A stretch of 44,943 bases of DNA, from assembly GCA_024743355.1 (NCBI GenBank), contig JANSWS010000014.1:1-44943 (forward strand). Reading direction: 5' to 3'. Made by a program: the position numbers and the translations under genes. The DNA comes from a bacterium. Its GTDB lineage: Bacteria; Planctomycetota; Planctomycetia; Pirellulales; Pirellulaceae. The notes below the pieces were generated by a model, which did no database searches, had not been told where the DNA came from, and was given only the letters and a program-made list of their open reading frames with translations. Below are positions 26,911 through 39,393 of this stretch, in pieces (the stretch's first letter is position 1; every line of letters starts with the position of its first letter).

Positions 26911-27399
26911 CTACGCGACCTTGAGGGCCGCAGCTCGATCGGAAACTACTAACGTCCATGCCAACCCTCCTTGAGGACACCTGCGACAAAACAATTTGGA
27001 GTTCTCCGGCAGGCCCGTAGCCGTCGACGACGACGGACTGCTTGGTAGTTCAGCCAAAGGCTGCGTCCGAAAGGCTCCTTGCCCGTCCCAGGCAGGCGGT
27101 GTGGCCAGCCCGCAATCGGCCACTTCAATCTCCACTCCCCGCTCTGAATGCAAAACGGTGATTTCGAGTTCGCTGCAATCCGGAGACCGACTAATGGCCA
27201 ATTCGATTAATTGTTCCAAGGCTCGCGATATCCGCATGGAACACGCGCTGCTTGCCGCGGCCAAATCGAAATCCAACTCAATCGTCAATCGTTTGGCGCG
27301 GATCCGCTCCGAGAGCACCTGCAAGACTCGATGCGTGCGCTGCAACAGGGTAGATTGTTCGGGTTCGAAAACATCAAAACGTCGAATCGCGGCAACCAT
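26911..27399 (-). CDS. Degenerate histidine-kinase-type ATPase (HATPase_c-like) protein
   Basis: A 162-residue cytoplasmic protein. The N-terminal 50 residues form amphipathic helix resembling a short dimerisation segment. ALEQLIELAISRSPDCSELEITV (residues 60-82) aligns with the kinase N-box, but Leu67 stands where the metal-binding Asn should be. IEVADCGLATPP (91-102) resembles the G1 box DxGxGIP with Asp95 and Gly97 kept. The C terminus GGLAWTLVV matches the last strand. The G2-type glycine-rich lid is replaced by a Ser/Pro-rich stretch. GGAG stands seven bases before the ATG. No response regulator is nearby. ATP binding is doubtful; a regulatory or anti-sigma-like role is only a guess. Confidence 0.6.
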   Translation of the reverse strand: MVAAIRRFDVFEPEQSTLLQRTHRVLQVLSERIRAKRLTIELDFDLAAASSACSMRISRALEQLIELAISRSPDCSELEITVLHSERGVEIEVADCGLATPPAWDGQGAFRTQPLAELPSSPSSSTATGLPENSKLFCRRCPQGGLAWTLVVSDRAAALKVA

Positions 27400-27875
27400 G
27401 GCAAACTCCAGAAGAGAGACGGCGGATCCAAGAGGCTGAATCCACTTCTAGCAGACCAAGTCCGCGGAGACGAGACAGATTCTGACAACCGTTGCGGTTG
27501 ACGGTTCCCCGCATTCCATCGAATCCGGTGCGAGCCCGCTTTGAACTGAGCCCGTTTAGACAAGCGATCGATCTTGAGCCGCCCGTTCGCCAGCCGCAAA
27601 GCGCATGCATTGCCTTCACGCTCGAAAGCTTGTCCACTGGCAAGCTTTATCACCTGCGGCAATGCGATGGAATGGGCCCTCGAAAAATTTGGCTTGACCC
27701 ATTCAGGACGGTGAAAGACGCTTATCGGATGAGCGCATGAAACAGTTGCGGCTCGACCACCGCCTAACATCGACTCGCCATCATTCCACGCCTACACGCG
27801 GCGTCTCGGCGCGAGCGCATACAGAGACATCAACGGATTTCCACAGCAGCAGCCGAACCAGCTAGTCCAGGTCGG
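27400..27875. other. Gene-free 476-bp spacer
   Basis: Between the esterase-like gene stop and the HATPase-like gene start, both on the minus strand. A minus-strand open frame (27285-27770) and a short plus-strand one (27492-27740) are present but neither has a ribosome site or domain. I see no other structure. Confidence 0.5.
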
Positions 27876-28739
27876 CTAATTGCGTGAGAAGCTCTCTTCC
27901 ACGCGTTCGACCGCCGCACAAGGCTGCTGAGTGACACATTCCATGACCCAGTTGTTCATGTCCAACAACATGTTGGACATCAGCTCATCCCCACAGGGAT
28001 ACTGTCGGATGTCAGCCTTCAGACTGGCCGCATGCAGGAGCGGCAGCGACTGACAAACCTGTTGCACACCGCAGGTGTTGGATTGACCGCCGTACATCCA
28101 CAGTGTTTTCAAATCGCGGGCCAGCCCAATATTAATCAAGGGTTGATTGCGATGGGGAAAACCGCCGCAAATAGAAATCACTCCAGCGAATCTTTTCGGA
28201 TAGCGCAGAGCCAGCCGCCAAGCCATCGTTCCACCGCTGCCGAAGCCGGCCAGAAAGATGCGCTGATTGGCGATGGAAAACTGCTGATTCGCCAGAGCAA
28301 TGGATTCGAAGATGATCTCTTCGGCAATCGCTGTCACGGCGGCAGACTGCCCCCAGCGAAAGAGCTTACCCTCAGCATCACAAGCCACAGTACCTCTTGG
28401 AGCACATGCTACGTAGTTTTGCATGCTCAACTCCGGCATGACATTCTCCAACTCAAATTCGGAGCTGCCGCAGCTGTGGAGCCAAACAATCAAAGGGTAT
28501 TCGTAGCGAGGCTCATAACGTTCCGGTCCAAACAGGCAAACCTGCTGTTCCAGGAAGGATTGAGACTCCAAAGGTGATTTATGTTCTGCAGTTTGCAACT
28601 TATCGAGACTACCAGTCTGCTCCGAAGAGCCGCATAGCCGGTTTCGCATTCGTCGCCAATCTTTTTTTCGCGGAGTAGAAGGAAAGAAGCAGGGTCCGCA
28701 ATGAGTTATCCCGGTTGGATCGCACATCGCAGACTGCAT
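27876..28739 (-). CDS. Esterase-fold protein with apparently inactive catalytic site
   Basis: A 287-residue alpha/beta-hydrolase of the phospholipase/carboxylesterase (PF02230-like) or polyhydroxybutyrate-depolymerase-like type. The fold is clear: YPLIVWLHSCGSSEFE (oxyanion strand), IFLAGFGSGGTMAWRLALRYP (nucleophile elbow), FAGVISICGGFP and LKTLWMYGGQSN. All three catalytic positions look changed: the elbow reads GFGSGG where the family has GFSxGG (Gly167 for Ser), SNTCGV replaces the usual D-x-x-V (Asn221 region), and YPCGDELMSN has Asp at 251 where GHE/GHx places His. ATG at 28739 or at 28727 may be used. Binding of a ligand without hydrolysis is inferred. Confidence 0.75.
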   Translation of the reverse strand: MQSAMCDPTGITHCGPCFFPSTPRKKDWRRMRNRLCGSSEQTGSLDKLQTAEHKSPLESQSFLEQQVCLFGPERYEPRYEYPLIVWLHSCGSSEFELENVMPELSMQNYVACAPRGTVACDAEGKLFRWGQSAAVTAIAEEIIFESIALANQQFSIANQRIFLAGFGSGGTMAWRLALRYPKRFAGVISICGGFPHRNQPLINIGLARDLKTLWMYGGQSNTCGVQQVCQSLPLLHAASLKADIRQYPCGDELMSNMLLDMNNWVMECVTQQPCAAVERVEESFSRN

Positions 28740-28940
28740 ACAGAAGCAATGGATACTTCGTGCCTTACCTCAGCGTAGGGTTTTAAGCTCGACGGAATCG
28801 AAAGTCAACGTCATCGTGCAAGGTTCTTTTCAGGAACCTAAAATGCCACACTTGCAATCCGTCAAAATCAACGTGTTGCTATCATTAGCCTAAGTCGATG
28901 CAACCCGCGACACATTCCTAGCGCAGTAAACTCAGACGGT

Positions 28941-28967
28941 CCGCCCACACGACAAAAGTGTGGGCGG
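28941..28967. terminator. Strong 10-bp stem hairpin downstream of mdh
   Basis: CCGCCCACAC (28941-28950) and GTGTGGGCGG (28958-28967) form a perfect stem with a 7-base loop, about 60 bases past the mdh stop. There is no U-run on the exit side for minus-strand transcription, so it may be a Rho-aided end or 3' stabiliser rather than a classical intrinsic terminator. Confidence 0.45.
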
Positions 28968-29025
28968 CAAAAACGATGCCAATGCTTGAATTACTGATAA
29001 GCAATTCAAACACGAGCTGCAATGA

Positions 29026-33065
<4,040 letters not shown>

Positions 33066-33633
33066 GATGTCTGTCCCCAATCCAGCGGCGTATCTGTTAC
33101 GGAAATGCTAATAAAGGCAAGGCAATTCAACCCCCTATTCAAGCTCGAAAGCGCCTGGTCTAGCGGCGTTGTCGAAGACTCAAGATAGAACTCGCGGGCC
33201 ACCGGATGGCGACCAACCAGTATGAGCAACGCATCTGGAACACTGCCGGCCTCGGCAGGCCAACGTCTCGGCAGGCCAACCCTTGAGAATTGAGCCCGCA
33301 GGGTCTAATGTAATATGAGACTTGTATTGCAACCAATCCGCACCTCCTCGTCAAATTCAACTTGTCTCCTAATTCTCGGTGTGGCGATGCGGCGGTGATA
33401 ATCCCCACGTGGTCTTTGTGGCTTCGTCCTGGTAGATTTGAGATCGGAACGGACGATCGATTTAATGTCCCTAGGAACCGAGTGGCCTGTTTTCATCGCC
33501 AACTCTGGCGACTGGCCGTGTCGATCCGTTGGACTTGCAATGCTGGTCAGCAACATCGCAACTCGAACCTGCGGACTCCTTACTGCGAGCGTCTCGCGCC
33601 GGCTCGCCATTCCTGAAGAGGCCCACAGTCGCT
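33066..33633. other. Divergent 568-bp spacer between the envelope gene and the TPR-Exb operon
   Basis: Probable bidirectional promoter region. On the plus strand TTGAGA (33283-33288) with TAATGT 17 bases on (33306-33311) is a weak promoter candidate. A 16-bp direct repeat, CTCGGCAGGCCAAC plus two bases, occurs twice in tandem at 33251-33282. No gene is supported; the open frame from 33529 is an extension of the next gene. Confidence 0.5.
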
Positions 33634-36600
33634 ATGCAATTCTGGTCTTGTAGAGTTCGTACTCTCTGCACCTACGGTCTTTGTCTGTGCATGAGCTTGT
33701 GGTTCACCGGCTGCTGGCTGTGCAGTCCGCTGTTCGCCGATGAACCGTACCAGAGATTTCTACAGAGGCTCAAGGACGAGCAGCTGTTTGATTTGGCGCT
33801 GGTTTACCTGGACGAACTCAAAGATCAACCCAACATCGATCGCAGGTTCCTCTCGAATGTGGAACTGGAACGCGGGTTGTTGCTATATCAGTCGGCTGCC
33901 TCTCTTCCGACTTCCAATCCGCTCCGCAACACCAAATTAGATGAGGCCGAAGATGCGCTGCGCGCCTTTCTGTCCAGCCAGGATCGCCATCCGCGGCGCA
34001 CGGAAGCCCGTCTAAAAATCGGCGAGCTTTTGCTGCAGCGAGCGGAAGAGGCCAAATCGAAAGCGGGTGCTGACGCCACGCAGGACCTTCCTGAAGCCAT
34101 CCGTTTCTATGGAGAAGCCCATGAACTGTTTGAATCCACTGTAGAGGAGTTGGCTGGGATCCTGGACGAGATTAAGGGGGCTCGCACAGACCCCAACGAT
34201 CCCGAGGCGGTCGCCTACCGACAGAGCATTCAGCAGCAGATACGGCAAGCACAAATGCTCTCCGCCAAGGCTCTGGAGGATCGCGGAAAAAGTCGCTCCC
34301 AAAATAGCCCTGAGCGGACTGCCGATCTCCGTCAGGCACTGCAGATGTTCGGCGATTTGTATTCCAAAGAGCAGCGGATGGTGGCCGTTCGAAATCTTGC
34401 GCTGTTCTACCGCAGTGCAATCCAAGAAGAATTGGGAATGCAAAACGAAGCCATCGACGGCTTCCTGCGAATCGCTGACCTGGATGGTCTCGACGAATTG
34501 CGCCCCCTCCAAACGGATGCGTTGGCTCGTTTGATTCAACTTTTGGGCCGCGAAGGCAAGTATTCACTGGCCGTCGATCGAGCCGATCAATGGATCAAGA
34601 ATCTGCGCCCAGATGAGATCGAGCGAGCCGAGACACTGGCCCTCAAACTGGAACTCTCCAAACTTCGCCTGGCATGGGCCGATCAATTGAAGAAGGAGAA
34701 TCCCGAGGATCGCGTGGCCAGCCGGTTGGTTCGGGCAGCCCGAGACGACTTGCGGAATCTGCTGCGAGTCCAGGGGCCGCATGCGGAAGAGACACGTGAA
34801 TTGCTCGCCCAACTGGGGGTGGAATCCACCACGGAGCCCAGCCAGGAGCTGCCCAAGGTTTCCAGCTTTGCGGATGCGATCACGGAAGCCCAAAAGCGCT
34901 TGGACCAGTCGGAGAACGATGCTCTGGGATTGGCCGTACTCCGCCAGCAAGGACAGCTAAAGGAGAGCGAAGAACTCGAGGCCGCCATCAGTCTTCAGCG
35001 CGAGCAAGCCATCAGTTTGTTCCGAGAAGCGATCAGGCTGTATAGCTCGTCGGATGAAATGACACAGCTGGATCAAGCCAGATTCTCGCTGGCCTACCTC
35101 GAGCTGAAGCAACAGCGCGCCTGGGAAGCAGTCGGCATTGCCGAGTTTCTTTCGCGTAAAAATCCCAAGACGGATCAAGGCCTGCGGGCCGCCGCGATTA
35201 CCCTGGCCGGCTTAAGCGATTTGCTGCGGGCCAGCGGCACCGATGAAAAGCTACAGCTGACCGCACAGCTGGAGCCCTTTGCAGCCTACCTGGTGGAAAC
35301 CTGGCCGGAGGCCGAAGAAACTTCGGCGGCCGTTTCCGCCTTGGTCCAGCTGGCCTTACTCAACGAGCAATGGGACAAGGTGGAGCAGTACCTGGCGCTG
35401 GCTCCCACCGGCGGGGAAAAGGCGGCTAAGCTCCATCGTGTGGCCGGGCTATCCTTCTTCAGTCGCTATTTCCAACAGAAACAGCAGGACGGAGAAGAAA
35501 GTCAAGCTTCCAAGCAACTCAAGGCACGCGCCATCGACTCCTTAACAATAGCCTGCAGCAACCTGAACCAAGACCAGCTGGATTCCGAGACCATCGAAGC
35601 CAGTAACGCCCTTGCCCGCCTGTTGCTCACGGAAGGCAAGCTGCAGGAAGCCTCCAAACAGCTGATCGAAGAAGCGACCTCGCCTCTCAAGGTGCTGGCT
35701 GAACGCCCCGATCTGGCCTCGCCGAAAGTGGCCATGAACAGCTATCGCACAGCCATTCAGCTCATCATTGGTCAGATGGCGGAAGCCACCATCGAACCCC
35801 AGCAGGCCATTTCGCAAACGGCCGACTACATTCAAACCATGCAGTCGCTGGCGGAAAAGACGCCGGATGGTTCCAGTCTGCTGGCTGGGATCTTTGTCTC
35901 TTTGGCTCGTGACCTGAAGGATCAACTGGAACAGACCAGTGATCCCGAGAAGCGCCGTCGCTTATCCGAAGCCATGTTGATTCTCGGCAGAGAAGCAGCC
36001 AAATCGGAATCATTCAGCACGCAGTATTGGGCTGCGGAAACTCTCATCTCAATCGCGGAAGAATTGGCGGCCAACCGCGGCAGTCGTCAGACAGCCATGC
36101 AAGCTTTCGGCAACGCGTCCGACATACTGAAACAAATCATTGCATCGGAAACACAGCAACCTGGTTTCGTGCAACCGGAAGGCTTCCTGGTAAAGATCCG
36201 GCTGATGCTGGCCAAGGCCAGCCGGGGTTTGGGAGACTTCAAATCCGCCATAAATGAGCTGGCAGCAATTTTGCAAGAGAACAATGCCTTGCTGGATGTG
36301 CAAACCGAAGCAGCTCGCACCTACCAGGCCTGGGGCGACGCGGTCAATCCGGGATTTCACAAAGTGGCCTACCTGGGAGGTCGTCCAGATCCCAAGACTC
36401 GCAACAACTTGATTTGGGGCTGGGGCAAGATCGCCCGCGTGGTAGAAGGCAAGCAAGACTACCAAGAACAGTTTTACTCGGCTCGCTACGAGCTGGCCCG
36501 TAGTCGCTTCAAATCGGCGGCAGCCGCCCAGAATCCCCAGGCACAACAGGAAATCTATGCCCGCGCAGCCAAAGACATTACTTCCACAGCCACGCTTTAT

Positions 36601-36717
36601 CCCGAACTGGGCGGCAACGCCATGAAGAAGAAATACGACGCCCTGCTCAAGCAAATCCAAAAAGCACTCGGACAAAACCCAACCGGCTTAGCCGGTCTGC
36701 AGAATCCCAATAACTAA
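33634..36717 (+). CDS. Large exported TPR-like alpha-helical repeat protein
   Basis: A 1027-residue protein with a leader MQFWSCRVRTLCTYGLCLCMSLWFTGCW; FTGC can be read as a lipobox, although cleavage before ADEPYQ is also possible. The rest is almost all helix in TPR-like pairs, for example DLALVYLDELKDQP near the start, EAIRFYGEAHELFESTVEEL, LRQALQMFGDLYSKEQRMVAVRNLA, SLAYLELKQQRAWEAVGIAEF and DFKSAINELAAILQENNALLDVQTEAARTYQAWGD. Such proteins usually scaffold complexes in the periplasm or at the outer membrane. It opens a plus-strand series with a second repeat protein, exbB and two exbD genes, so a joint role with that proton-driven stator is likely. Confidence 0.85.
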   Translation: MQFWSCRVRTLCTYGLCLCMSLWFTGCWLCSPLFADEPYQRFLQRLKDEQLFDLALVYLDELKDQPNIDRRFLSNVELERGLLLYQSAASLPTSNPLRNTKLDEAEDALRAFLSSQDRHPRRTEARLKIGELLLQRAEEAKSKAGADATQDLPEAIRFYGEAHELFESTVEELAGILDEIKGARTDPNDPEAVAYRQSIQQQIRQAQMLSAKALEDRGKSRSQNSPERTADLRQALQMFGDLYSKEQRMVAVRNLALFYRSAIQEELGMQNEAIDGFLRIADLDGLDELRPLQTDALARLIQLLGREGKYSLAVDRADQWIKNLRPDEIERAETLALKLELSKLRLAWADQLKKENPEDRVASRLVRAARDDLRNLLRVQGPHAEETRELLAQLGVESTTEPSQELPKVSSFADAITEAQKRLDQSENDALGLAVLRQQGQLKESEELEAAISLQREQAISLFREAIRLYSSSDEMTQLDQARFSLAYLELKQQRAWEAVGIAEFLSRKNPKTDQGLRAAAITLAGLSDLLRASGTDEKLQLTAQLEPFAAYLVETWPEAEETSAAVSALVQLALLNEQWDKVEQYLALAPTGGEKAAKLHRVAGLSFFSRYFQQKQQDGEESQASKQLKARAIDSLTIACSNLNQDQLDSETIEASNALARLLLTEGKLQEASKQLIEEATSPLKVLAERPDLASPKVAMNSYRTAIQLIIGQMAEATIEPQQAISQTADYIQTMQSLAEKTPDGSSLLAGIFVSLARDLKDQLEQTSDPEKRRRLSEAMLILGREAAKSESFSTQYWAAETLISIAEELAANRGSRQTAMQAFGNASDILKQIIASETQQPGFVQPEGFLVKIRLMLAKASRGLGDFKSAINELAAILQENNALLDVQTEAARTYQAWGDAVNPGFHKVAYLGGRPDPKTRNNLIWGWGKIARVVEGKQDYQEQFYSARYELARSRFKSAAAAQNPQAQQEIYARAAKDITSTATLYPELGGNAMKKKYDALLKQIQKALGQNPTGLAGLQNPNN

Positions 36718-36731
36718 GTGAGAGCCTTTTC

Positions 36732-37952
36732 GTGATTCAGGTTCATGATTCCAGCCGCTGCCGGCCCATCTCAGCTTCGCGTCGCCAGATCGCGACGGTC
36801 ACCCGAGGCCTCGCAGGGCAAATAACTACCCTGGCGATCCTATTTGGACAGCGCCACTTTCGATTAGCCGTAACGGCGTGCGCCGCAGTCGAGGGGCTGA
36901 GGTACAACTTCGCGAGAAATCGTGTGATCACGGTTACCAACTGCCTGGTACTCGTCCTGTTGATAATCGCCCCCGAAGCTCTTGCCACCGACAAGGTTTA
37001 TCCCAAGCAGGGCGTGCCCGCATCCGGTACCATCACCAACATCTCACCAGCCAAAGTCACCATCTCCGTGCGTGGCAATGACCAGAACTACGAGTTGAAA
37101 GATGTTCTGAAGATCACTTTTGACGGCGAGCCCAATGAATTGGAACGCGCTCGAGACCAGTACCTGAACGAACAATTCGATCAGGCCTTGGAAGAGATCA
37201 AGAAGATCGACCCCAGCAGCCTCAGTGGAGCCGCGATTCAGCAAGATGTCCAGTTCTATCGCTGGTACTGCGAAGGCAAACTTGGCCTGATGGGCAAGGG
37301 AGACAAGAACGCGGCCATTCGAGGTTTGTTGGCCATTGTTTCCCAGAACCGCAATACGCATCATCTGTATGAAGTCGGCGAGATGCTGGGAGAACTGCAT
37401 CTGGCGCTCGGCAAACCCGAAGATGCAACCCGCTATTTTGGCGTCCTGCTGTCTGCCCCCGATCCGGATACCAAGGCTCTCGGCGTCTATCGGCTAGCCC
37501 AGGTGAATCTTGCCAGCGAATCTTTTGAGGAAGCCCGCGGACGCTTTGAGCAATTGATGAACGCCCCGTCCTCTTCTCCCGAAATGACTCGGCTGAAGAG
37601 TCTAGCAGAGGTTGGGCTGGCTGTTTGCGATCAAAAGGCGGGTAAGAACGAAGAAGCACTCAAGAAACTGGATCAGCTGATCCAAAAGTACCCATCCACG
37701 GATTACGAACTGTTCTCGCAGATCTACAACGCCAAAGGCGCTTGCCATCAACAATTGGGACAGACGGTTCCTGCGCTGCTGAGCTACCTAAAAACAGATC
37801 TTCTGTTTTTTACTGAGGCTGAAGCTCACGCCGAAGCGCTATACCACCTGCAAAGCCTGTGGTCCGAATACGGCAATCCGGCTAAGTCGGCCGACGCTCG
37901 CGAGCGGCTGGTTTCTCAATATGCCGCCAGCAAATGGGCAAATCTCCCTTGA
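36732..37952 (+). CDS. Exported TPR-like protein with N-terminal beta-barrel-like domain
   Basis: Up to 406 residues from GTG 36732, 14 bases after the previous stop. A signal-like stretch (VITVTNCLVLVLLIIAPEALA) starts at residue 65, so translation may really begin at GTG 36924, giving a 342-residue precursor. Next comes a small beta domain (GTITNISPAKVTISVRG...YELKDVLKITFDGEP) and then TPR-like pairs (RDQYLNEQFDQALEEIKKI, GEMLGELHLALGKPEDATRYFGVLL, VYRLAQVNLASESFEEARGRFEQLM, NEEALKKLDQLIQKYPSTDYE). It is 81 bases from exbB. Function unknown; a periplasmic partner of the stator is inferred from position. Confidence 0.82.
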   Translation: MIQVHDSSRCRPISASRRQIATVTRGLAGQITTLAILFGQRHFRLAVTACAAVEGLRYNFARNRVITVTNCLVLVLLIIAPEALATDKVYPKQGVPASGTITNISPAKVTISVRGNDQNYELKDVLKITFDGEPNELERARDQYLNEQFDQALEEIKKIDPSSLSGAAIQQDVQFYRWYCEGKLGLMGKGDKNAAIRGLLAIVSQNRNTHHLYEVGEMLGELHLALGKPEDATRYFGVLLSAPDPDTKALGVYRLAQVNLASESFEEARGRFEQLMNAPSSSPEMTRLKSLAEVGLAVCDQKAGKNEEALKKLDQLIQKYPSTDYELFSQIYNAKGACHQQLGQTVPALLSYLKTDLLFFTEAEAHAEALYHLQSLWSEYGNPAKSADARERLVSQYAASKWANLP

Positions 37953-38033
37953 GCGACATATCCCAGGGACCGAGTGCTTTCACTTCTTCTCAGAATCAGC
38001 CACAATCCTGCCTGAGTCAGGAACTGAATTTCA

Positions 38034-38939
38034 ATGAGCAATCTCGATCGGAGTAAACATATGACGGGTGCCCCCAGTCGACAACGGCAATGCAGGTCGT
38101 GGTCTTCCATTGTCAGCCTCAGCCTGCGGATAACTTTGGCAGTACTGTTCGCTGCCAGCCTACCTGCCTGGCCCGCTCGCGGCCAGGATGATGCCGACTT
38201 GGCCAATGAACTCGGCGGTGACCCAGCCCCCGTAGTGGAAGCCGAGGTGGGTGGTGCTCCAGCAGCCGGTGCTCCCGCTGCCGAAGCGGCGGATGCTGGA
38301 GACGAAGACGATCAGACCGCACCCGACAACCTCTTGGCCTGGACATTTCAAGCTCTAGGAATTACCTACACGGTAATCTTTTTCGCTCTGTCCATCACGC
38401 TGCTGACTCTAATCGTGATGAATCTGCTGAGCGCCCGGCAGGACAATATTTGTCCACCCGACCTGGTCGAAGGCGTTGAACAGCAGTTGGCAGAGGGCAA
38501 TCCTCAAGCGGCGGCTGAACTGGTGCGAACGGACGATTCGTTTCTGGGTCAAGTCGTGGCGGCCGGCCTGTCAAAACTCGATCGTGGACACTCGTTGGCG
38601 GTTGAGGCCATGCAGGAAGTCGGCGAGGAAGAAACCATGAAGATGGAGCACAACCTGAGCTACATGGCACTCATCGGCAACATCAGCCCGATGATCGGAC
38701 TGTTCGGCACGGTCCAAGGTATGATCAGCGCCTTCCGCACCATTGCCACCTCAGGATCCACGCCCAAACCCAGCCAGTTGGCCATGGATATCTCCACCGC
38801 CCTGTTCACCACCCTGGCGGGACTGGCAATCGCGATCCCAGCCATCGCGGTCTACAACGTGCTGCGAAATCGTGTTCAACGCTTGACGTTGCAAGTCGGT
38901 GTAACCAGCGAAGAATTGATCGAACGCTTTCAAGGCTAA
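38034..38939 (+). CDS. ExbB/TolQ/MotA-family proton channel protein
   Basis: A stator subunit that with ExbD conducts protons across the inner membrane and drives envelope work. It is 301 residues long, above ExbB's usual 240, because of an N-terminal signal (ITLAVLFAASLPAWPARGQ) and an acidic Ala/Pro-rich periplasmic linker (residues about 52-98), a layout common in planctomycetes. TM1 is ITYTVIFFALSITLLTLIVMN; the conserved MALIGNISPMIGLFGTVQGMISAF and ALFTTLAGLAIAIPAIAVYNVLRNR form TM2 and TM3 with the family Thr and Gly residues. The ATG at 38061 has better ribosome-site spacing (GGAG) than 38034 and may be the true start. Confidence 0.93.
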   Translation: MSNLDRSKHMTGAPSRQRQCRSWSSIVSLSLRITLAVLFAASLPAWPARGQDDADLANELGGDPAPVVEAEVGGAPAAGAPAAEAADAGDEDDQTAPDNLLAWTFQALGITYTVIFFALSITLLTLIVMNLLSARQDNICPPDLVEGVEQQLAEGNPQAAAELVRTDDSFLGQVVAAGLSKLDRGHSLAVEAMQEVGEEETMKMEHNLSYMALIGNISPMIGLFGTVQGMISAFRTIATSGSTPKPSQLAMDISTALFTTLAGLAIAIPAIAVYNVLRNRVQRLTLQVGVTSEELIERFQG

Positions 38940-38958
38940 GCGAGGGAGATGATCCGCC

Positions 38959-39393
38959 ATGCGGTTTCGAAAAACTGCCGCGCCTGCCGCGGAAGCTGAT
39001 TTGACGCCTATGATTGACATGACGTTCCAGTTAATCGCCTTCTTTATGGTGTTGATCAACTTTTCGCAGAGCGAACAGAACGACAAAGTCATCTTACCAA
39101 CCAGTGAGTTGGCCAAACCGGTCGATGTACCGATTGAGTTCCCCATCATCGTGCACCTGACCAGCGAAGATGCGGTTGTCATCGGTGGCGATAAAGTAGA
39201 TCTGGCCGCCCTCCGCTCACGCATGCAGCCAGAAATCGCCCTGCTGAAATTGGAAGGCAAAGGACCGGCTGACGCGAACATCATCATCCGCTCCCATCGC
39301 ACGGCTCCCGGTGGACGCGTGCAAGATCTGATCAACCGCTGCCAGGAACTGGGATTCGAACAGTTCGCACTCCGAGTGAAGGAAGAAATCTAA
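38959..39393 (+). CDS. ExbD/TolR-family protein (first)
   Basis: A 144-residue stator partner of ExbB. A basic N-terminal tail is followed by one helix, LTPMIDMTFQLIAFFMVLINFS, containing the proton-carrying Asp of the LTPMID motif, then a periplasmic TolR-like domain. GGGAG precedes the ATG by about ten bases. Its TAA shares a base with the next gene's ATG (TAATG), so the two ExbD proteins are translated in a coupled way and should be made in similar amounts. Confidence 0.93.
   Translation: MRFRKTAAPAAEADLTPMIDMTFQLIAFFMVLINFSQSEQNDKVILPTSELAKPVDVPIEFPIIVHLTSEDAVVIGGDKVDLAALRSRMQPEIALLKLEGKGPADANIIIRSHRTAPGGRVQDLINRCQELGFEQFALRVKEEI

Noticed and set aside
27285-27770. 161-codon minus-strand open frame
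   Set aside because: Overlaps the HATPase-like gene in another frame, lacks a ribosome site, and shows no domain.
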